Source: Chloroflexi bacterium 44-23
GTDB lineage: Bacteria; Chloroflexota; Anaerolineae; Anaerolineales; Anaerolineaceae
Length of the DNA: 64,000 nt
Assembly (NCBI GenBank): GCA_001899005.1
Contig: MKUW01000006.1
Span: forward strand, 287,034-351,033
Reading direction: 5' to 3'
In this document: positions 49,127 to 59,400 of the stretch, in pieces
Layout of the letters: every line of letters begins with the position of its first letter
Position numbering within the stretch: the stretch's first letter is position 1
Position numbers and translations under genes: made by a program
The notes under the pieces: generated by a model
Databases searched by the model: none
The model's input: only the letters and a program-made list of their open reading frames with translations
What the model was told of the DNA's origin: nothing

Positions 49127-50751
49127 CCACAATTTCTAAACGAGCTCTTATTTATGTTCGAGTGAGTACTGATGAGCAAGCCAAGGGGTATAGTTTAAAA
49201 ACCCAAATCGAAGGTTGTGCACGTTATGCAGAAGAAATGGGTTATGCAATTGCAGCCACTTTTCAAGAAGACTACACCGGGACATCCCTCGACCGCCCTG
49301 CTCTCAATGAAATGCGAAATTTTATTGCCGCGGATCAATCAATCTCAGTTCTTATCGTGTACGATCTCGACCGGATAGCAAGAAAGTCTATTCTTCAAAT
49401 GATTTTAGAAGAAGAATTGCATCGTTCTGGAATTGTCGTTGAATATGTCATAGGCAGGTATGAAGATTCAGATGAAGGAAGGTTACAAAAACAAATTCGA
49501 TCCAGTATTGCAGAATATGAAAAAGCCAAAATACTGGAAAGAAGTAAGCGTGGAAAACGTGGCAAAGCCCAAAGTGGTTTTGTTTTAGTCGGAAATAGGC
49601 CTCCTTATGGCTATAAAGTAATTTCTGAACCGCATAAAACCTGGTTGGCAATCGATGAAGATGAAGCGAAAATTGTTAGGCTAGTGTATGAATGGTATCT
49701 AATTGGTGATGAAACTGGATTCCCCCTTTCAATGAATGCCATCACAGTTAAATTGACTGACCTTCGAATTCGTACCCGTGGGGATAAATTTTCGCATGTC
49801 GCAAAAAAGCGTGATCCAGGCGTGTGGTCAAGCCCAATGATTCGTCATATCTTGAGAAATGAAACTTACACAGGAACCTGGCATTATGGAAAAACAAAAA
49901 TCATAAGTGATGGAAAAGAAAATACACGAAAAGCAAAATCAAAGTGTGGCTTAGGAAAACAAGTTCCCAGAATCCGTGATGAGTGGGTTTCTGTTGCAGT
50001 TCCTCCAATTATTTCTAGGAGTGACTTTGATCTTGTGCAATTGAAGATTGTAGCGAATGTAAATAATGGCAGAAGAAGTTCAAAAAATGAATACTTGATG
50101 GGAAGGCGTCTGAAGTGCTCTGTCTGTAATTACACCTACGTAGGCAGAACTCGTAGAGAGCAAAACCATTATTATTACTGTAAAGGGGGGGAACAAAAAC
50201 CTGTAAGGCTATGTTCGATGCCTAACTTTCGTGCTGATCTTGTAGATCTTGCTGTTTGGACTTGGGCTAAAAATCTGATTGAAAACCCTGAAAATATTAC
50301 AAATGGGTTGAGAAACATGCAAATCGAAACCCAATCGTCAAACTCACGATTATACGAAAGAATGGAAATTATTGATCAGCAATTAAAGGATTTTGATCTT
50401 CAACAAAAAAAGTTGTTGGATTTATTTCTCTCCGGTGAGTTCTCCCAAGAAATGATAACCGAGAAGAAAACTAGGATTGATCTTAACATTCGCAGATTAC
50501 TGGATGAAAAAAACGAACTTAATTCACATTTAACCAGTGGGATTTTAGGCAATGAACAAATCGCCGAAGTTGAAGCAAGTTTTGCTGAGATTCGCGACAA
50601 ACTTGAAAACGCCTCTTTCCAGTCAAAGCGACATCTTATTGAGATGCTAGATGTGCATGGTAAACTTATAATTGAAGAAAATAGAAAGGTAATTTACATC
50701 ACATGTCTACTTCAACAGCAACAGCGGTCTCTCACCCTAACATCGCATTAA
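49123..50751 (+). CDS. large serine recombinase (integrase)
   Basis: The 542-residue site-specific recombinase has an N-terminal resolvase catalytic domain, ALIYVRVSTDEQ with nucleophile S15, and VYDLDRIAR. A recombinase domain with RPPYGYKV follows, then a zinc-ribbon C-terminal domain (CSVCNYTYVG, YYYCKGG and RLCSMP) and a long coiled coil before the end. It is complete, so the element may still move. The gene's last 49 nt overlap mvaD in another frame, which is the expected position of an integrase gene beside its attachment site. Confidence 0.93.
   Translation: MTTISKRALIYVRVSTDEQAKGYSLKTQIEGCARYAEEMGYAIAATFQEDYTGTSLDRPALNEMRNFIAADQSISVLIVYDLDRIARKSILQMILEEELHRSGIVVEYVIGRYEDSDEGRLQKQIRSSIAEYEKAKILERSKRGKRGKAQSGFVLVGNRPPYGYKVISEPHKTWLAIDEDEAKIVRLVYEWYLIGDETGFPLSMNAITVKLTDLRIRTRGDKFSHVAKKRDPGVWSSPMIRHILRNETYTGTWHYGKTKIISDGKENTRKAKSKCGLGKQVPRIRDEWVSVAVPPIISRSDFDLVQLKIVANVNNGRRSSKNEYLMGRRLKCSVCNYTYVGRTRREQNHYYYCKGGEQKPVRLCSMPNFRADLVDLAVWTWAKNLIENPENITNGLRNMQIETQSSNSRLYERMEIIDQQLKDFDLQQKKLLDLFLSGEFSQEMITEKKTRIDLNIRRLLDEKNELNSHLTSGILGNEQIAEVEASFAEIRDKLENASFQSKRHLIEMLDVHGKLIIEENRKVIYITCLLQQQQRSLTLTSH
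50700..50713. other. candidate right attachment half-site overlapping mvaD start
   Basis: CACATGTCTACTTC spans the mvaD start codon within the 3' end of the recombinase gene. It resembles 43417-43430 at the other side of the element. The right junction must be near here because mvaD beyond it is intact and vertically typical. Confidence 0.3.
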
Positions 50752-51689
50752 TAAAATATTGGGGCAATCGCGATCACGAGCTACGACTGCCTGAAAATGG
50801 TTCCATATCATTCAATCTGGGCGGTCTTTTCACCCAAACAAAAGTTGTATTTGACAGTAAATTTGATACCGATTCTCTGACTGTCAACAATGAGAGAATT
50901 CAAAACTCTGGATTGAAGCGCGTTTCGCAATTACTGAACGTTGTGCGTGAACTAGCCGGACGACAATATTTCGCTCAAGTGATCAGCACGAGCAACTTTC
51001 CAATTGGCGCGGGGGTTGCTTCATCTGCCGCTGCCTTTGCGGCATTAAGTCTGGCCGCCAGTCACGCACTGGGACTCTCTTTGAGTGAAAAAGACCTCTC
51101 CCGTCTGGCCAGACGCGGATCTGGTTCAGCCTGCCGTTCAATTCCTGCTGGATATGTGGAATGGCTGCCCGGCAGGTCTGATGAAGATTCGTATGCAATC
51201 AGCATTGCTCCCAGCACTCATTGGGATCTGGTGGATGTAATCGTGATCGTCGAAGCAAATCACAAAGCAGTTGGATCAACAGCCGGTCACGCTTTGGCAT
51301 ACACCAGTCCAATCCAGAAAGCTCGCATTGCGGATGCACCTCGTCGCCTTGATATCGGCCGCAACGCAATTCTTCAAAGAGATTTTGAAGCTTTGGCGGA
51401 AATTGTTGAAGTGGATAGCAACTTGATGCACGCAGTCATGATGACATCCAATCCGACTCTCATGTACTGGGAACCCGCAACGATCTCAATAATGAAAGTT
51501 GTGCCGGAATGGCGCCTTGAAGGTATCCCTGTTTGTTATACACTGGATGCAGGTCCAAACATTCATTTGATCGTCCGGCGGGATTATGTTAATTTAGTTA
51601 AGAAAAAATTAGATAATCTTCCTGGAATACAACAAATTTTGGTTGCCCCGGTAGGCGAAGGGACGCACTTGATACCCGATCGATCATAA
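50703..51689 (+). CDS. mvaD: diphosphomevalonate decarboxylase
   Basis: MvaD makes isopentenyl diphosphate from mevalonate diphosphate in the mevalonate pathway. The 328-residue GHMP-kinase-fold protein has AVSHPNIALIKYWGNRDHEL at the N-terminus, GSISFNLG, the phosphate loop FPIGAGVASSAAAFAAL, and RRGSGSACRSIPAGYVEW, all diagnostic. The N-terminus is intact, but the upstream region now belongs to the integrative element: its ribosome site (AAAGG, 12 nt upstream) lies inside the recombinase gene. Expression may therefore depend on element transcription. Confidence 0.95.
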   Translation: MSTSTATAVSHPNIALIKYWGNRDHELRLPENGSISFNLGGLFTQTKVVFDSKFDTDSLTVNNERIQNSGLKRVSQLLNVVRELAGRQYFAQVISTSNFPIGAGVASSAAAFAALSLAASHALGLSLSEKDLSRLARRGSGSACRSIPAGYVEWLPGRSDEDSYAISIAPSTHWDLVDVIVIVEANHKAVGSTAGHALAYTSPIQKARIADAPRRLDIGRNAILQRDFEALAEIVEVDSNLMHAVMMTSNPTLMYWEPATISIMKVVPEWRLEGIPVCYTLDAGPNIHLIVRRDYVNLVKKKLDNLPGIQQILVAPVGEGTHLIPDRS

Positions 51690-51715
51690 ATGACACGGCA
51701 TCCTTCTAAATCAAA

Positions 51716-51747
51716 TTGTCCGCTCTCGAAAACCAATTATAATTGGT
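51716..51747 (+). promoter_or_regulatory. promoter with palindrome before the rseP-like gene
   Basis: TTGTCC (51716-51721), a 16-nt spacer and TATAAT (51738-51743) form a possible promoter. A perfect 16-bp palindrome ACCAATTATAATTGGT (51732-51747) covers the -10. A leader of about 90 nt would follow before the start at 51841. Confidence 0.45.
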
Positions 51748-51840
51748 GGGGAAACAATCAAATCCTTTTTTCTATATAAAAGATTTGACTAGATAGCTAA
51801 TTATTAAATTTATAAAATAACAGTACGATAAGGTGAAATA

Positions 51841-52908
51841 ATGATGATTTTAGAATTTATACTCGTGTTCGGAGTGCTTTTGTTCGTTCATGAGTTTGGG
51901 CACTTTGTGTTTGCCAAATTATTTAAAATAAATGTGGAAGAGTTTGGATTTGGCTTTCCGCCAAGGTTATTAAAAATTGGGAAATTCCGTGAAACAGAAA
52001 TTACCTTAAACTGGATTCCATTTGGCGCTTTCGTACGATTAAGTGGCGAAAATGATCCGAAAGTTCCCGGAGGATTTGGGCAGGCTTCTCTTTTTGCTCG
52101 ATTCATGACACTCATGGGTGGTCCTTTATTCAACTTAATACTGGGTACCATTCTTTTCACAGTAATTTTCATGCAGCTCGGCGTTCCGAATACAAAAGTG
52201 GTAGAGGTTTATGGAGTCTCCGATGGATCTCCTGCACAAGCTTCTGGAATTAAAATAGGTGATCAGATTACTTTTATTAACGATCAACCGATCACAAGTT
52301 CAGAGCAATTGGCAAAAACGATCAGTGAGTTTCGCGGAAAAGAGATATCCATCACACTGGTTTCTCCTGAAGGAGTAGTGCGTACAATCCACACAACCCC
52401 ACGAACTGAAGCACCTCCCAATGACGGGCTCCTGGGTATCACCATGAGCAACCCTTACCGTCAGGCAACCCTCTTTGAATCAATTCCGTATGCGTTGCGC
52501 TCTACCGGTAATTATGCTTACCAATTGCTAGCGTTACCGGGCAATTTGATCAAAGGCACCATAACGCCCGAAGAAGCCAGACCGGTAGGCCCGGTTGGAA
52601 TATATAGTATTTATACCCAGGCACGTGAAAAAGACGAGGAAAACGTCGCTTCTCCACGACCAGTAGATCATTTGAATACTTTACTGATCCTGGCAATTAT
52701 TTCAGTGGCACTCGGATTTACCAATTTATTACCTATCCCTGCTTTGGATGGCGGCCGTATTTTCTTGTTGTTACCTGAAATCTTCTTACGGAAGCGGATA
52801 CCGCCAAAATATGAAAATGCGATTAACATGATTGGTTTTGTTGCCTTACTGGCATTAATGGTCATTGTTACGACAATGGATATTGTCAATCCAATCACTA
52901 TGCCATAG
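51841..52908 (+). CDS. rseP: site-2 protease RseP family (M50)
   Basis: This 355-residue intramembrane zinc metalloprotease has HEFGH near residues 17-21 in the first membrane segment. A PDZ domain lies near 125-200 (DGSPAQASGIKIGDQITFIND), and a C-terminal membrane segment carries NLLPIPALDGGRI, which supplies the third metal ligand. Such proteases release membrane-bound anti-sigma factors or trim signal peptides. AAGGTGAAATA precedes the ATG. The HEAT protein gene follows after 8 nt. Confidence 0.94.
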   Translation: MMILEFILVFGVLLFVHEFGHFVFAKLFKINVEEFGFGFPPRLLKIGKFRETEITLNWIPFGAFVRLSGENDPKVPGGFGQASLFARFMTLMGGPLFNLILGTILFTVIFMQLGVPNTKVVEVYGVSDGSPAQASGIKIGDQITFINDQPITSSEQLAKTISEFRGKEISITLVSPEGVVRTIHTTPRTEAPPNDGLLGITMSNPYRQATLFESIPYALRSTGNYAYQLLALPGNLIKGTITPEEARPVGPVGIYSIYTQAREKDEENVASPRPVDHLNTLLILAIISVALGFTNLLPIPALDGGRIFLLLPEIFLRKRIPPKYENAINMIGFVALLALMVIVTTMDIVNPITMP

Positions 52909-52916
52909 GAGACAGA

Positions 52917-54104
52917 ATGACGGAGAATGATAATGAGAAAATTCACTTTCAGGCAATTATCGATGCCCTGCTCAATGATGATGCTGATTTCCCTGAAATC
53001 TATTTGACCTCTTTCTCGGATATTGAATATCAGGATTTTGCTCAACTTTTAAGCATTTGGAATCAAATTACACCAGAACGCAAGGTGCGATTGTTTGAAA
53101 ATCTTGAAATTCTCAATGAAAGCGACACGCTTGTTGATCTTAATCAAATCGCCACTCTGGGAATTACCGATCCAAGTGCAGCTGTGCGAGCCAGTGGAAT
53201 CCGTATGCTATGGGATTATGAAAACGAAAAACATATTCCATTGCTGATTGAATTACTTAAGAACGATATTGATCTAAGTGTCCGCGCACATGCCGCCGCT
53301 GCACTTGGAAAATTTGTTTATTTGGGTGAGCTTGAAGAAATTAATCTCGACATATTAAATAATATCGTGAAGATACTGTTGGAAGTCATTCGCTCATCTG
53401 AAAATGAACTTGTTCGCCAAAAAGCATTAGAATCGCTGGGTTTTTCCAGCCATGAAGATGTTCATTCAATTATCAACAATGCATTTCAATCCAATGATAA
53501 AGGTTGGTTGGTGAGCTCCCTGGTTGCTATGGGAAGATCTGCACATGAAGTTTGGGCACCCCAAGTGCTTTCGATGTTGGTCCATCCGGAGTTTCGTATT
53601 CAAAGGGAGGCTATCCGCGCTGCGGGAGAAATGGAGTTAAAATCAGCTCGCAATCTTCTGTTAAAATTTATAAAAGAATCTGAGCCGGATGAAGATATTT
53701 GGACTGAAAGTGTCTGGGCCTTATCCAAAATCGGTGGGGAAAAGATCCAGGTTGTGTTTGAGAAATTATTGAAAAACGCTGATACTGAGGAGGAGGAAGA
53801 CTTCCTTCGAGAAGCCATAGATAACCTATATCTTACGAATGGTATCGCCCGTGAATTAGATATGATGGGTTTAAGTGAAGCGGACCTGCAGAATCTGCGT
53901 GAATTCAGTGTCGATGATGAAGATATTGACCTTGATGAAGAAGAAGAAGGATCCACCTGGATAGCTGATCTCGAGGATGCCCTCGAAGAGGATTTGGACG
54001 AAGATTTTTATGATAACGACTTTGCTGACGGTGAAGAAGTCGATTATGATAATGACGATGATGTAGAGGAAGATTCCGAATCTGATGATGAGGAAAGATT
54101 CTAG
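52917..54104 (+). CDS. HEAT-repeat protein with acidic tail
   Basis: This 395-residue helical repeat protein has HEAT-like units such as DPSAAVRASGIRMLWDYEN, DLSVRAHAAAALGKFV, ELVRQKALESLGF and EFRIQREAIRAAGEMEL. The final about 70 residues are strongly acidic, with long runs of Asp and Glu (DEEEEGS and YDNDDDVEEDSESDDEE). Repeat proteins of this kind scaffold protein complexes; the acidic tail may bind basic partners. It lies 8 nt after rseP and overlaps acyP by 20 nt, so the three are one transcript. The role is unknown. Confidence 0.85.
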   Translation: MTENDNEKIHFQAIIDALLNDDADFPEIYLTSFSDIEYQDFAQLLSIWNQITPERKVRLFENLEILNESDTLVDLNQIATLGITDPSAAVRASGIRMLWDYENEKHIPLLIELLKNDIDLSVRAHAAAALGKFVYLGELEEINLDILNNIVKILLEVIRSSENELVRQKALESLGFSSHEDVHSIINNAFQSNDKGWLVSSLVAMGRSAHEVWAPQVLSMLVHPEFRIQREAIRAAGEMELKSARNLLLKFIKESEPDEDIWTESVWALSKIGGEKIQVVFEKLLKNADTEEEEDFLREAIDNLYLTNGIARELDMMGLSEADLQNLREFSVDDEDIDLDEEEEGSTWIADLEDALEEDLDEDFYDNDFADGEEVDYDNDDDVEEDSESDDEERF

Positions 54105-54399
54105 CCAAACTACTAAAGATTTTGTACGGGTTCACATCTTTGTTGAAGGGCGCGTTCAGGGCGTTGGATTCCGTTATTTTACGCTTCAAAAAGCAAACTT
54201 ATTGGGAATAACTGGCTGGGTCAGGAACACCTACCGCGGAGAAGTCGAGATTTTGGCAGAGGATACACGCCCGAAATTGGAAACCTTGATTGGCAATTTG
54301 CGACAAGGACCAGGTGGAAGTTTTGTCAGCAATCTTCGCATTGAGTGGTTGGATGCCACAGAAGAGTTTGATCGTTTTTCGGTTATTTCTTCCAATTAA
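54085..54399 (+). CDS. acyP: acylphosphatase
   Basis: This 104-residue enzyme hydrolyses carboxyl-phosphate bonds. It has VEGRVQGVGFRYFTLQKA with the phosphate-binding arginine near 30 and GWVRNTYRGEVEI with the catalytic asparagine near 48, both intact. The first about 12 residues are a short polar extension. The start overlaps the HEAT gene's 3' end by 20 nt, and either of two ATGs three bases apart could be used. It ends 15 nt from the convergent uvrB gene. Confidence 0.93.
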   Translation: MMRKDSSQTTKDFVRVHIFVEGRVQGVGFRYFTLQKANLLGITGWVRNTYRGEVEILAEDTRPKLETLIGNLRQGPGGSFVSNLRIEWLDATEEFDRFSVISSN

Positions 54400-54414
54400 T
54401 CAAACAGGATTAAC

Positions 54415-56454
54415 TTATTTCTGCCCGGATAAGATGGCAGCTTTTCTCCAGGGTGGAATATTAGCCTCATCTGCCCAGATTGTGCGCAGCTCATAGATCT
54501 GGTCGCGGATTGCGGCAGCTTTTTCGTATTCAAGATTTTTAGCAGCATCGCGCATTTGTTGTTCCAAATGGGAGATAGTACGCTCTAATTCCTTTACATT
54601 CATCGTGCGCTGACGTGATTCTGTCAGATAATCCGCTTTTTCCTCTGCGATAGCGTTCAATGTAACTCGCTCTGTCAGATCATGGATTGATTTTATAATG
54701 CCAACCGGCTCAATTCCTTTTTGCACATTGTAGTTATGCTGTTTTTCGCGACGCCGATAAGTTTCTTTGATCGCAAAATCCATCGAATCGGTAACTTTAT
54801 CTGCATACATAATCACTTTGCCATGCACATGCCGCGCAGCGCGACCAATTGTCTGAATCAGTGCTGTCCCGGATCGCAGAAAACCCTCTTTATCTGCATC
54901 CAAAATAGCTACCAGTGATACTTCAGGTAAATCAAGACCTTCCCGCAATAAATTGATGCCTACAATCACATCAAATATGCCTTTTCGTAAATCACGTAAA
55001 ATTCCGATTCGTTCCAATGTATCCACTTCGGAATGAAGGTAATGAACTTTAATGCCAATTTCCATCAAATAATCAGCTAAATCTTCTGACATGCGCTTCG
55101 TCAAGGTAGTCACCAAGATCCGCTCTCCTTTTTCGACACGTTGGCGGATTTCAATGATAAGATCATCAACCTGGCCGAGAGACGGTCTTACCTCAACCTC
55201 AGGGTCCAGCAAGCCGGTTGGTCGAATTATTTGTTCTGTAATCTGATCAGCTCTATCAAGTTCAAATCTGGCCGGTGTAGCTGAGGTATAGATGGTATAA
55301 CCCATGTGCTGCTCAAATTCTTCAAAGCGTAACGGCCGGTTGTCTAAAGCTGAGGGAAGCCGAAAGCCATATTCAACCAGAGTTGATTTACGGGATTGAT
55401 CACCCTTATACATTCCCCGGATTTGGGGAATAGTCATGTGAGATTCATCAATAAACAATAAATAATCACTCGGAAGATAATCCATTAGTGTCCATGGTGC
55501 GCTGCCAGGCTCCCTTAAATCAAGATGGCGCGAATAGTTTTCGATACCGGAACAAAACCCAACCTCACGCAGCATTTCAAGATCGTAGCGAGTGCGTTGT
55601 TCAATTCTTTGCGCTTCAATTAGATGATCATTTGCTTTAAATTTTACAATTTGATCTTCCAATTCCGTTTCAATATTATTTAGAGCTATTTTTAAGCGAG
55701 CTTCATCAGCAATAAAATGCTTGGCCGGGTAGATCGTAACCATATCAGGTTGGTTCGAAATTTCTCCGGTTGTGGGGTTAACGCGAATAATTCGTTCTAT
55801 CTCGTCGCCAAAAAAGGTAATGCGGTATGCAAATTTGTCTTCATAAGCCGGAAAAATCTCAATAGTATCTCCCCGCACGCGGAAATTCCCTGACCGTAAA
55901 TCAAGATCGCTGCGCGAATATTGGCTCTCAATTAACTGGCGCAGCAATGCATTACGTCTGTAAATCTCGCCAACTTTCAACTCAATCACTGATTTTCCAT
56001 AATTCTCAGGATTGCCCAGGCCATAGATACATGAAACAGACGCTACGATGATGACGTCCCGGCGAGACATGAGCGCTGTGGTAGCTGCCAAACGCAGTCG
56101 TTCAATTTCCTCGTTAACGTCAGAGTCTTTTTCAATATAAAGATCATGGCGCGGAACGTACGCTTCCGGCTGATAATAATCGTAGTACGAGACAAAATAT
56201 TCAACTGCATTCTCCGGAAAGAATTCTTTGAATTCTGCATACAGTTGTGCAGCCAGGGTTTTATTATGTGCCATAATCAACGCGGGTTTTTGAAGCTCCT
56301 GGATAATATTTGCCATTGCAAAAGTCTTTCCAGTGCCGGTTGCACCCAGTAAGACTTGGTGACGGAATCCTTTTCGAATTCCATCTACCAATTGACTGAT
56401 TGCTTCTGGTTGATCGCCCATTGGGATGAAAGGCGCAGTTAATTTAAATTCCAT
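54415..56454 (-). CDS. uvrB: excinuclease ABC subunit B
   Basis: UvrB is the damage-verifying helicase-like subunit of nucleotide excision repair. The 679-residue protein has P-loop GATGTGKT near 37-44, the beta-hairpin region [47 protein letters not shown], and a C-terminal UVR motif ([22 protein letters not shown]). Length is normal. It lies 45 nt downstream of mfd on the same strand, an uncommon but sensible pairing of repair genes. Confidence 0.97.
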   Translation of the reverse strand: MEFKLTAPFIPMGDQPEAISQLVDGIRKGFRHQVLLGATGTGKTFAMANIIQELQKPALIMAHNKTLAAQLYAEFKEFFPENAVEYFVSYYDYYQPEAYVPRHDLYIEKDSDVNEEIERLRLAATTALMSRRDVIIVASVSCIYGLGNPENYGKSVIELKVGEIYRRNALLRQLIESQYSRSDLDLRSGNFRVRGDTIEIFPAYEDKFAYRITFFGDEIERIIRVNPTTGEISNQPDMVTIYPAKHFIADEARLKIALNNIETELEDQIVKFKANDHLIEAQRIEQRTRYDLEMLREVGFCSGIENYSRHLDLREPGSAPWTLMDYLPSDYLLFIDESHMTIPQIRGMYKGDQSRKSTLVEYGFRLPSALDNRPLRFEEFEQHMGYTIYTSATPARFELDRADQITEQIIRPTGLLDPEVEVRPSLGQVDDLIIEIRQRVEKGERILVTTLTKRMSEDLADYLMEIGIKVHYLHSEVDTLERIGILRDLRKGIFDVIVGINLLREGLDLPEVSLVAILDADKEGFLRSGTALIQTIGRAARHVHGKVIMYADKVTDSMDFAIKETYRRREKQHNYNVQKGIEPVGIIKSIHDLTERVTLNAIAEEKADYLTESRQRTMNVKELERTISHLEQQMRDAAKNLEYEKAAAIRDQIYELRTIWADEANIPPWRKAAILSGQK

Positions 56455-56499
56455 ATATGCTTCCTAGAACAAATAATCTACTTGTGATTATACTCCAAT

Positions 56500-59400
56500 T
56501 TAGTCTGCAATAGAGATTTGTATATATTGTTTCAGAATTGAAACCAGATATTCTCTCCAGTTATTTATTATTTCAGCATAGGCAATCCAATAAGCGTTTT
56601 TACCTGAACGTACAAATTTACCTAAAGGCGGTAATTCGCGATTATTGGTGCTTTCTGGCATTATTGGAAAGCGCATTACCAATTGTTTACCTTCTAAAGC
56701 AATGGATACAAATCCAGCCTGTTCAGCAAGTTTCTTAATCTTGATCTGAAAGAATAAATTCTTGACCTCATCGGGAGGGTTGCCGAATCGATCGCTGAAT
56801 TCTGCTTCGAGCTCGGATAATTCTTTTTCATTTTCCACATTCGCAATGCGACGATAGAGGTTTAAGCGCAGTTTCTGGTCCGATACATAGGATGATGGGA
56901 TACCAATATTTAATGGCAGATCAACATTCACCGCCAATTTCAACTCCTTAAATGCGGGCAGCGGATTTTCGATCGAGACCCCTTCATTTTGTTTAATCAG
57001 TCGAACAGCCTGTGCCAATAATCGCGTATATAAGTGGAAACCAACGGCTGCAATCGCTCCATGTTGGCGTGTCCCTAAAAGCTCCCCGGCTCCCCGCATT
57101 TCCAGGTCGCGCATGGCAATTGAATATCCGGATCCAAGTTGGGTATTCTCGGCAATTGTTTCCAGACGTTCTTGACCATCTATGGTCGGCATGCGTTTGC
57201 GGTGGCGGAAGAAATAGGCATACGCACGCATCGCACCACGTCCTACTCGTCCTCTAAGCTGATACAACTGCGCCAGCCCAAATGTATCTGCTCGATCCAC
57301 AATTAAAGTGTTGGCATTCGGTATATCAAGGCCGGATTCGATTATAGAGGTGCATAATAATACATCAATTTCTCGATTGGTGAACTTTTGCATCATTTCT
57401 GAGAGCTCAACCTCATTTAATTGGCCATGAGCGATTCCAATTCGTGCTTCGGGCACCAGCATGCTCAGATGACTGTACATTGCGGTGATGGTTTGCACAC
57501 GGTTATGTACAAAAAATACCTGGCCACCCCGTTCGATTTCCCGAATAACAGCCTGGCGTACCAGCTGCTGAGAATATGGGCCAATGTGCGTTACAATCGG
57601 CTGACGCTCTGCAGGAGGCGTATTGATCACCGAGATATCGCGAACACCGGTCAGCGCCATATATAAAGTTCTTGGAATGGGTGTTGCGGTTAAAGTCAGT
57701 ACATCCAGTTCAGTACGCAGTTTCTTAAAGAATTCCTTGTGCGTAACGCCAAAGCGCTGCTCTTCATCAATAATTACCAGACCAATATCTTTAAAAACAA
57801 CATCCTTTTGTATCAACCGATGCGTTCCAATAATGATATCTATTTCTCCAAGCATTAATTTTATTAATATTTCATCCTGTTCCTTGGCAGTTCTGAAACG
57901 CGAAAGCATTTCGACACTAACGGGAAAAGGTGAAAGGCGCGAACGGAATGTTTCAAAATGTTGCTGTGCAAGAACTGTAGTTGGGACCAGAATGGCGACT
58001 TGTTTTCCATCCATAACAGCCTTGAAGGCAGCTCGCAACGCTACTTCGGTTTTGCCATAACCAACATCACCACAAAGCAGGCGGTCCATCGGTTTGGTTG
58101 ATTCCATGTCCTTTTTAACTTCTTGAATCGCTTTAAGCTGATCTGCTGTTTCCACATAGGGGAAGCTGGCTTCCAATTCTTGCTGCCAGACCACGTCCTG
58201 GCTGAATTGTGTACCCTGAACAATCGATCGGCGAGCATATAACTCAATCAAATCCTGTGCAATCTCTTGGACTGCTTCGTTTACCTTGCTTTTCGCCTGA
58301 GACCATTCCTGTGTTCCAAGCCGGGTTGATTTTGGATCTCCCCCATCCGGACCGATATAACGGTTTAATCGGTCTGCCTGGTGAACAGGCACAAAAAGTT
58401 GATCATTGTTAATGTATTCTATACAAAGATATTCCCGCTCAATCCCATCCAGACTGCGACGAACCAACCCCACATAACGTCCGACGCCATGATCAACATG
58501 CACCACCCAATCACCTGGGCGTAAATCAGCATATTCCGATTCGGGCGCTCTGGCTACCGAGCGAACACGCTTGCGCTGCTGAGGACGCTCCCAGCCAAAA
58601 ATCTCGCTATCCGAAATTAAATGGATCGTCTTCGTATCAGTCGTAAGAATCCAACCATCATTAATGCTGCCCTCAATAAAATTAGGTTGGTTGGGCTGGT
58701 CAATCTGTGGTTGCCAAAGGTCGCGGATGCGATTAATCTGGCGCGACACAATCCAAAACTCATCACTTGTCAGACTTTGATCTTTAAGGTAATCCATGAA
58801 TGCGCTTAATTGTCCCCCAAAACGCGGGCCGGGTGAAAATGCAAGCGCCAACTCTGATGGTTCATTTTCTAGCGAATGGCCGAGATCAACTGCCTGATGG
58901 ATTGTTAAAATATCCTCTATTTCCGACCAGGACTGATAAGGAACCGGGTATTCTTCGTCGATTACACCTTCCCGAATTGATTCGTTGCGAAACCGCACAG
59001 CCTGTTCTTCAATATCGTTGGCGACACTGCGCAACAATTGGGCATCATTTAGTAAAACCAATGACTTTCTGGGTAAATAATCCAGCAAATTGGCATGCAT
59101 CGGATACACAAGCGGCAAATAAAACTCATTCAGATCCAATGTATCTATTCCTGCAGCTTGAGCCTTGGAAGCCAAAATTTCACTGGCTGGTGTTATTGTG
59201 GCTGCTTCCAGTGTAGTAATGGTACGCTGTGTGGCTGGGTCAAAGCTTCGAATTGTATCGATCTCATCACCGAAAAACTCAATCCGAATTGGATTTTGAT
59301 CCGCCACTGACCAGATATCCATTAATCCACCCCGTCGCGAGAATTGCCCGGGTTCAACAACCAGTTCGACCGGCTGATAGCCAATATTAACCCATTCACG

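Larger units (their letters stand above)
43417..50751. mobile_element. integrative element with serine recombinase, inserted at mvaD
   Basis: The segment holds an HTH protein, phased GGGATA repeats, a ribbon-helix-helix-like protein, a primase-helicase, a membrane-HTH protein and a large serine recombinase, all on one strand. The recombinase gene runs 49 nt into mvaD, fixing the right junction near 50700. The left junction is uncertain; it may lie near 43420, or the element may include the restriction locus from about 33.2 kb. No conjugation or capsid genes were seen, so it is probably an integrated, mobilisable or satellite-type element. Confidence 0.6.

Noticed and set aside
54396..54413. 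Bidirectional terminator between acyP and uvrB (TTAATC and GATTAA arms)
   Set aside because: The stem is only 6 bp, A+T-rich and without a T-run; too weak to call.
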